A DNA stretch of 64,000 nucleotides from Streptomyces sp. A2-16 (lineage in GTDB: Bacteria; Actinomycetota; Actinomycetes; Streptomycetales; Streptomycetaceae). Of this stretch, positions 60,808 through 64,000 are shown one piece after another; the first letter of the stretch is position 1, and each line of letters opens with the position of its first letter. The notes under the pieces are model-generated. The model ran no database searches. It was not told the origin of the DNA and saw only the letters and a program-made list of their open reading frames with translations. Both the position numbers and the translations under genes were made by a program. Where the stretch lies: the NCBI RefSeq assembly GCF_018128905.1, contig NZ_CP063808.1, positions 2,232,001 to 2,296,000 on the forward strand, read 5' to 3'.

Positions 60808-63800
60808 GTGGTGCGGACGGTCTGCTCGTACTGCGGTGTGGGCTGCGGCCTGGTCCTCGACATCGGCATGGGCCCCGACGGACGCCGTACGGTCCTGAAG
60901 GCCTCCGGCGACAAGGAGCACCCCGCCAACTTCGGCAGGCTCTGCACCAAGGGCGCGACCACCGCCGACCTGCTGGCCGCGCCCGGCCGGCTGACCACGG
61001 CCCTGGTACGGCCCGAGCGGGGCGAGGAGCCGGTGCCGGAGGCCGTCGGCACGGCGATCACCGAGACGGCCCGGCGGCTGCGGGAGATCATCGACGAGCA
61101 CGGCCCCGACGCGGTCTCCCTCTACGTCTCCGGCCAGATGAGTCTTGAGGCCCAGTACCTGGCGAACAAGCTCGCCAAGGGGTTCGTCCGCACCAACCAG
61201 ATCGAGTCCAACTCCCGGCTGTGCATGGCCAGCGCCGGCACCGGCTACAAGCTGTCGCTCGGGGCGGACGGCCCGCCCGGCTCGTACCAGGACTTCGAGA
61301 AGGCCGACCTGTTCCTCGTCATCGGCTCCAACATGGCCGACTGCCACCCCATCCTGTTCCTCAGGATGATGGAGCGGGTGAAGTCGGCGGGCGCCAAGGT
61401 GATCGTCGTGGACCCGCGGCGCACCGCCACCGCGGCGAAGGCCGACCTGTTCCTCCAGATCAAGCCGGGCGCCGACCTCGCCCTCCTGAACGGCCTGCTC
61501 CACCTGCTGCACGCCGAGGGCCGCACCGACCCCGACTTCATCGCCGCCCACACCGAGGGCTGGGAGGCGATGCCGGAGTTCCTCGCCGACTACACGCCCG
61601 AGGCGGTGGCCGGGATGACGGGCCTCGCCGAGGAGGACATCCGGGAGGCGGCGCGGCTCATCGGATCGGCCGGTGAGTGGATGAGCCTGTGGACCATGGG
61701 CCTCAACCAGTCCACGCACGGCACCTGGAACACCAACGCCCTGGTCAACCTGCACCTGGCCACGGGAGCCATCTGCCGTCCCGGCAGCGGTCCCTTCTCC
61801 CTCACCGGCCAGCCCAACGCGATGGGCGGCCGCGAGATGGGCTACATGGGCCCCGGCCTCCCCGGCCAGCGGTCCGTCCTCGTCGACGAGGAGCGGGCCT
61901 TCATGGAGGACCTCTGGGAGCTGCCACCGGACACCCTGCGCGCCGACGGCGTCGGCAAGGGCACCGTCGAGATGTTCCGGAAGATGGCCGACGGCGAGAT
62001 CAAGGCCTGCTGGATCATCTGCACCAACCCGGTCGCCTCCGTCGCGGGCCGCCGTACCGTCATCGAGGGCCTGGAGGCCGCCGAGTTCGTCGTCACCCAG
62101 GACGTCTTCGCCGACACCGAGACCAACGCGTACGCCGATGTCGTCCTGCCCGGCGCGATGTGGACCGAGGGCGAGGGCGTCTTCGTCAACAGCGAGCGCA
62201 ACCTCACGCTGACCCCGGCCGTGGCCGATCCGCCCGGCGAGGCGATGGCGGACTGGCGGATCATCGCGGCCGTCGCGTGTGCGATGGGGTACGAGAAGGG
62301 GTTCTCGTACGACAGCGCGGAGGAGGTCTTCGAGGAGATCAAGCGGGCCTGGAACCCGAAGACGGGATGGGATCTGCGCGGGGTCTCGTACGAGCGGCTG
62401 CGGGAGACGCCGGTGCAGTGGCCGGCGGCGCGCGAGGACGGGCCGGACCGCAACCCGATCCGGTACGTGGGGGAGGACGGGACGCTCCGCTTCCCCACGG
62501 CGAGCGGACGGGGCGTCTTCCACGCCCGGCCGCACATCCCGCCGGCGGAGATGCCCGACGACGACTACCCCTTCGTCCTGAACACCGGGCGGCTCCAGCA
62601 CCAGTGGCACACGCTGACCAAGACGGCGAGGGTGGCGAAGCTGAACAGGCTGAACCCCGGGCCGTTCGTGGAGCTGCATCCGCAGGACGCGTCGGCCCTG
62701 GGAGTGGTCGACGGCGACTCCGTGGAGGTGGCCTCGCGGCGTGGACGGGCCGTGCTGCCGGCCGTCGTGACGGACCGGGTGCGGCCCGGCTGCTGCTTCG
62801 CGCCCTTCCACTGGAACGACCTGTTCGGGGAGTACCTGAGCGTCAACGCGGTGACCAGCGACGCGGTGGATCCGCTGTCGTTCCAGCCGGAGTTCAAGGT
62901 GTGCGCGGTGTCGCTGACGAAGGTGGCGGTGCCGGTGGCCCTGCGGTCTGCGGGGGCTGCGGGGTCTTCCTCGGCTTCCGAGGTCATTGAGGCTCCCAAG
63001 GCTCCCGGGACTCTTGGGGTTGCCGGGGCTGCCGAGATCGCACCCACCGCGTCCACGGCCGTGTCCGCCTTCGGGCTCGTCCCCGCCCCGCCGCCCGTTC
63101 TCACCGCACAGGAACGGCAGTATCTGGTCGGATTCCTCGCCGGGATTCCCGCCGGTGCTCCCGGGGTGCCGGTGCTGCCGCCCGACGCACCCTTCAGCCC
63201 CGAGCACGCCCTGTGGGTGAACGGCACACTCGCCGGGATGTACTCCCGGGCGCCGGCCACACAGCCCCTGACCACACAGGCCGCGCTCATACAGTCCGCG
63301 CCCACACAGTCCCCGGCCACCTCGGCCCCGGTGACGGTCCTGCGCCGTGAGGTCGTCATCCTGTGGGCCTCGCAGACCGGCACCGCGGAGGAGTTCGCCG
63401 CCGCCACCGCCGAGCGGCTCACCACCGTCGGCCACCGCACGTCCCTGGTCGGCATGGACCAGGCCGACCTCGGCGAACTGCCGCCCGGCGCCGACCTGTT
63501 GCTGATCACCAGCACCTTCGGCGACGGCGACGCCCCCGACAACGGCAGCGGCTTCTGGGAGACCCTCGCCGACCCCGGCGCCCCGGGGCTGGAGGGCCGG
63601 CGGTACGCGGTGCTGGCGTTCGGCGACTCGTCGTACGACGACTTCTGCGGGCACGGCCGCCGACTCGACCGGCGCCTCGACGAACTGGGCGCGCTGCGGC
63701 TCGCCCCGCGCACGGACTGCGAGCCGGACTTCGAGGACGCGGCGCACGGATGGCTTGACCAGGTCCTGACGGCACTGTCCGACACCGCCCCCGGAGCGGG

Positions 63801-64000
63801 GGAGCCGGGTCCCGGTGCCGTCCCGCCGATGTCCGCCGGTGTCCGGCTCGCGCCAACCGGCCTCCAGACGGCCCCCGTCGACCCGCGACCAACCCCTGCC
63901 GCGGTCCCGTCGTCAGTCCCGGTCGCCCCTTCCCCCGCCGCGCCCCGCACCGGGAAACCCGCCCCCGTCCTCGCCCGTCTCACCGGCAACCGCCTCCTGA
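60808..64000 (+). CDS. Assimilatory nitrate reductase-flavodoxin/CysJ-like fusion (3' end outside window)
   Basis: Open to the right edge: about 1,064 residues without a stop. Residues 6-46 hold the 4Fe-4S cluster (CSYCGVGC, Cys46 in LCTKG). The bis-MGD molybdopterin domain runs to about 710, with the Mo-ligand Cys region [12 protein letters not shown] and HTGWEAMP... [15 protein letters not shown], and the C-terminal MGD-binding [15 protein letters not shown]. After an Ala/Pro/Thr-rich linker (about 715-840), a flavodoxin-like domain begins near 848 ([32 protein letters not shown]). This is the arrangement of bifunctional nitrate reductase/CysJ-type flavoprotein fusions in Streptomyces; the FAD/NADPH half is beyond the window. 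GTG 60808 has AGGAGG 7 nt upstream. Confidence 0.88.
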   Translation, partial: MVRTVCSYCGVGCGLVLDIGMGPDGRRTVLKASGDKEHPANFGRLCTKGATTADLLAAPGRLTTALVRPERGEEPVPEAVGTAITETARRLREIIDEHGPDAVSLYVSGQMSLEAQYLANKLAKGFVRTNQIESNSRLCMASAGTGYKLSLGADGPPGSYQDFEKADLFLVIGSNMADCHPILFLRMMERVKSAGAKVIVVDPRRTATAAKADLFLQIKPGADLALLNGLLHLLHAEGRTDPDFIAAHTEGWEAMPEFLADYTPEAVAGMTGLAEEDIREAARLIGSAGEWMSLWTMGLNQSTHGTWNTNALVNLHLATGAICRPGSGPFSLTGQPNAMGGREMGYMGPGLPGQRSVLVDEERAFMEDLWELPPDTLRADGVGKGTVEMFRKMADGEIKACWIICTNPVASVAGRRTVIEGLEAAEFVVTQDVFADTETNAYADVVLPGAMWTEGEGVFVNSERNLTLTPAVADPPGEAMADWRIIAAVACAMGYEKGFSYDSAEEVFEEIKRAWNPKTGWDLRGVSYERLRETPVQWPAAREDGPDRNPIRYVGEDGTLRFPTASGRGVFHARPHIPPAEMPDDDYPFVLNTGRLQHQWHTLTKTARVAKLNRLNPGPFVELHPQDASALGVVDGDSVEVASRRGRAVLPAVVTDRVRPGCCFAPFHWNDLFGEYLSVNAVTSDAVDPLSFQPEFKVCAVSLTKVAVPVALRSAGAAGSSSASEVIEAPKAPGTLGVAGAAEIAPTASTAVSAFGLVPAPPPVLTAQERQYLVGFLAGIPAGAPGVPVLPPDAPFSPEHALWVNGTLAGMYSRAPATQPLTTQAALIQSAPTQSPATSAPVTVLRREVVILWASQTGTAEEFAAATAERLTTVGHRTSLVGMDQADLGELPPGADLLLITSTFGDGDAPDNGSGFWETLADPGAPGLEGRRYAVLAFGDSSYDDFCGHGRRLDRRLDELGALRLAPRTDCEPDFEDAAHGWLDQVLTALSDTAPGAGEPGPGAVPPMSAGVRLAPTGLQTAPVDPRPTPAAVPSSVPVAPSPAAPRTGKPAPVLARLTGNRLL

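Overview
The window reads as a stretch of Streptomyces core chromosome. By eye it is well above 70% G+C, genes are tightly packed with GTG/ATG starts and frequent stop-start overlaps, several promoters look leaderless, and the gene set is diagnostic (sepH, cutRS, a DUF3710/DUF4193/DUF3093/DUF3159 set, furA-katG, [2Fe-2S] ferrochelatase). Gene order over the first ~41 kb matches what I remember of the S. coelicolor parC-to-kdpE region (about SCO5836-SCO5872); this is recollection, not a search. I see no tRNA, rRNA, CRISPR array, insertion sequence or prophage.

Layout. 1-8.7 kb: 3' end of a CobW-type GTPase meeting parC tail to tail; an M16 peptidase pair (one catalytic, one not); an M23 endopeptidase behind a ydaO-type c-di-AMP riboswitch; a GntR/FCD regulator; ptsH (HPr). 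8.9-14.3 kb: a GNAT + NDP-forming acyl-CoA synthetase fusion, a DUF5998 protein, an alkaline-phosphatase-fold hydrolase and thymidine kinase. 14.3-22.7 kb: VOC protein, sulfurtransferase, sepH, a VAO-type FAD oxidoreductase with an MFS transporter, ferrochelatase, inositol-monophosphatase-family enzyme and a 56-aa protein. 23.1-25.0 kb: cutRS.

25.4-41.3 kb is a block that I recall being conserved as far as Mycobacterium (DUF4193, DUF3093, dut, DUF3710, OB-fold, DUF3159, two TrkA/RCK proteins, an APC transporter, a TrmA-like RNA methyltransferase). Here it also carries a hotdog thioesterase, a secreted alginate-lyase-like protein, an orphan ABC ATPase and kdpDE. The APC protein matches the Bacillus KimA K+ importer at its key residues, so potassium sensing (KdpDE), RCK gating proteins and a K+ transporter lie together. 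A 31-aa membrane microprotein with a perfect Shine-Dalgarno lies between the RCK pair and the transporter.

41.4-64 kb is more accessory: a YtrA-like regulator/ABC operon whose promoter is wrapped in a 30-bp perfect inverted repeat; a WGR + beta-propeller protein; two APC permeases flanking a GntR regulator; an FMN glutamate-synthase-like protein with a TPP enzyme containing an in-frame minisatellite; a SigB/SigF-type sigma factor convergent with a YihY/BrkB protein whose 3' codons form a terminator hairpin; a phospholipase-D-family protein; an aminotransferase; furA-katG; and a nitrate reductase-flavodoxin fusion running off the right edge.
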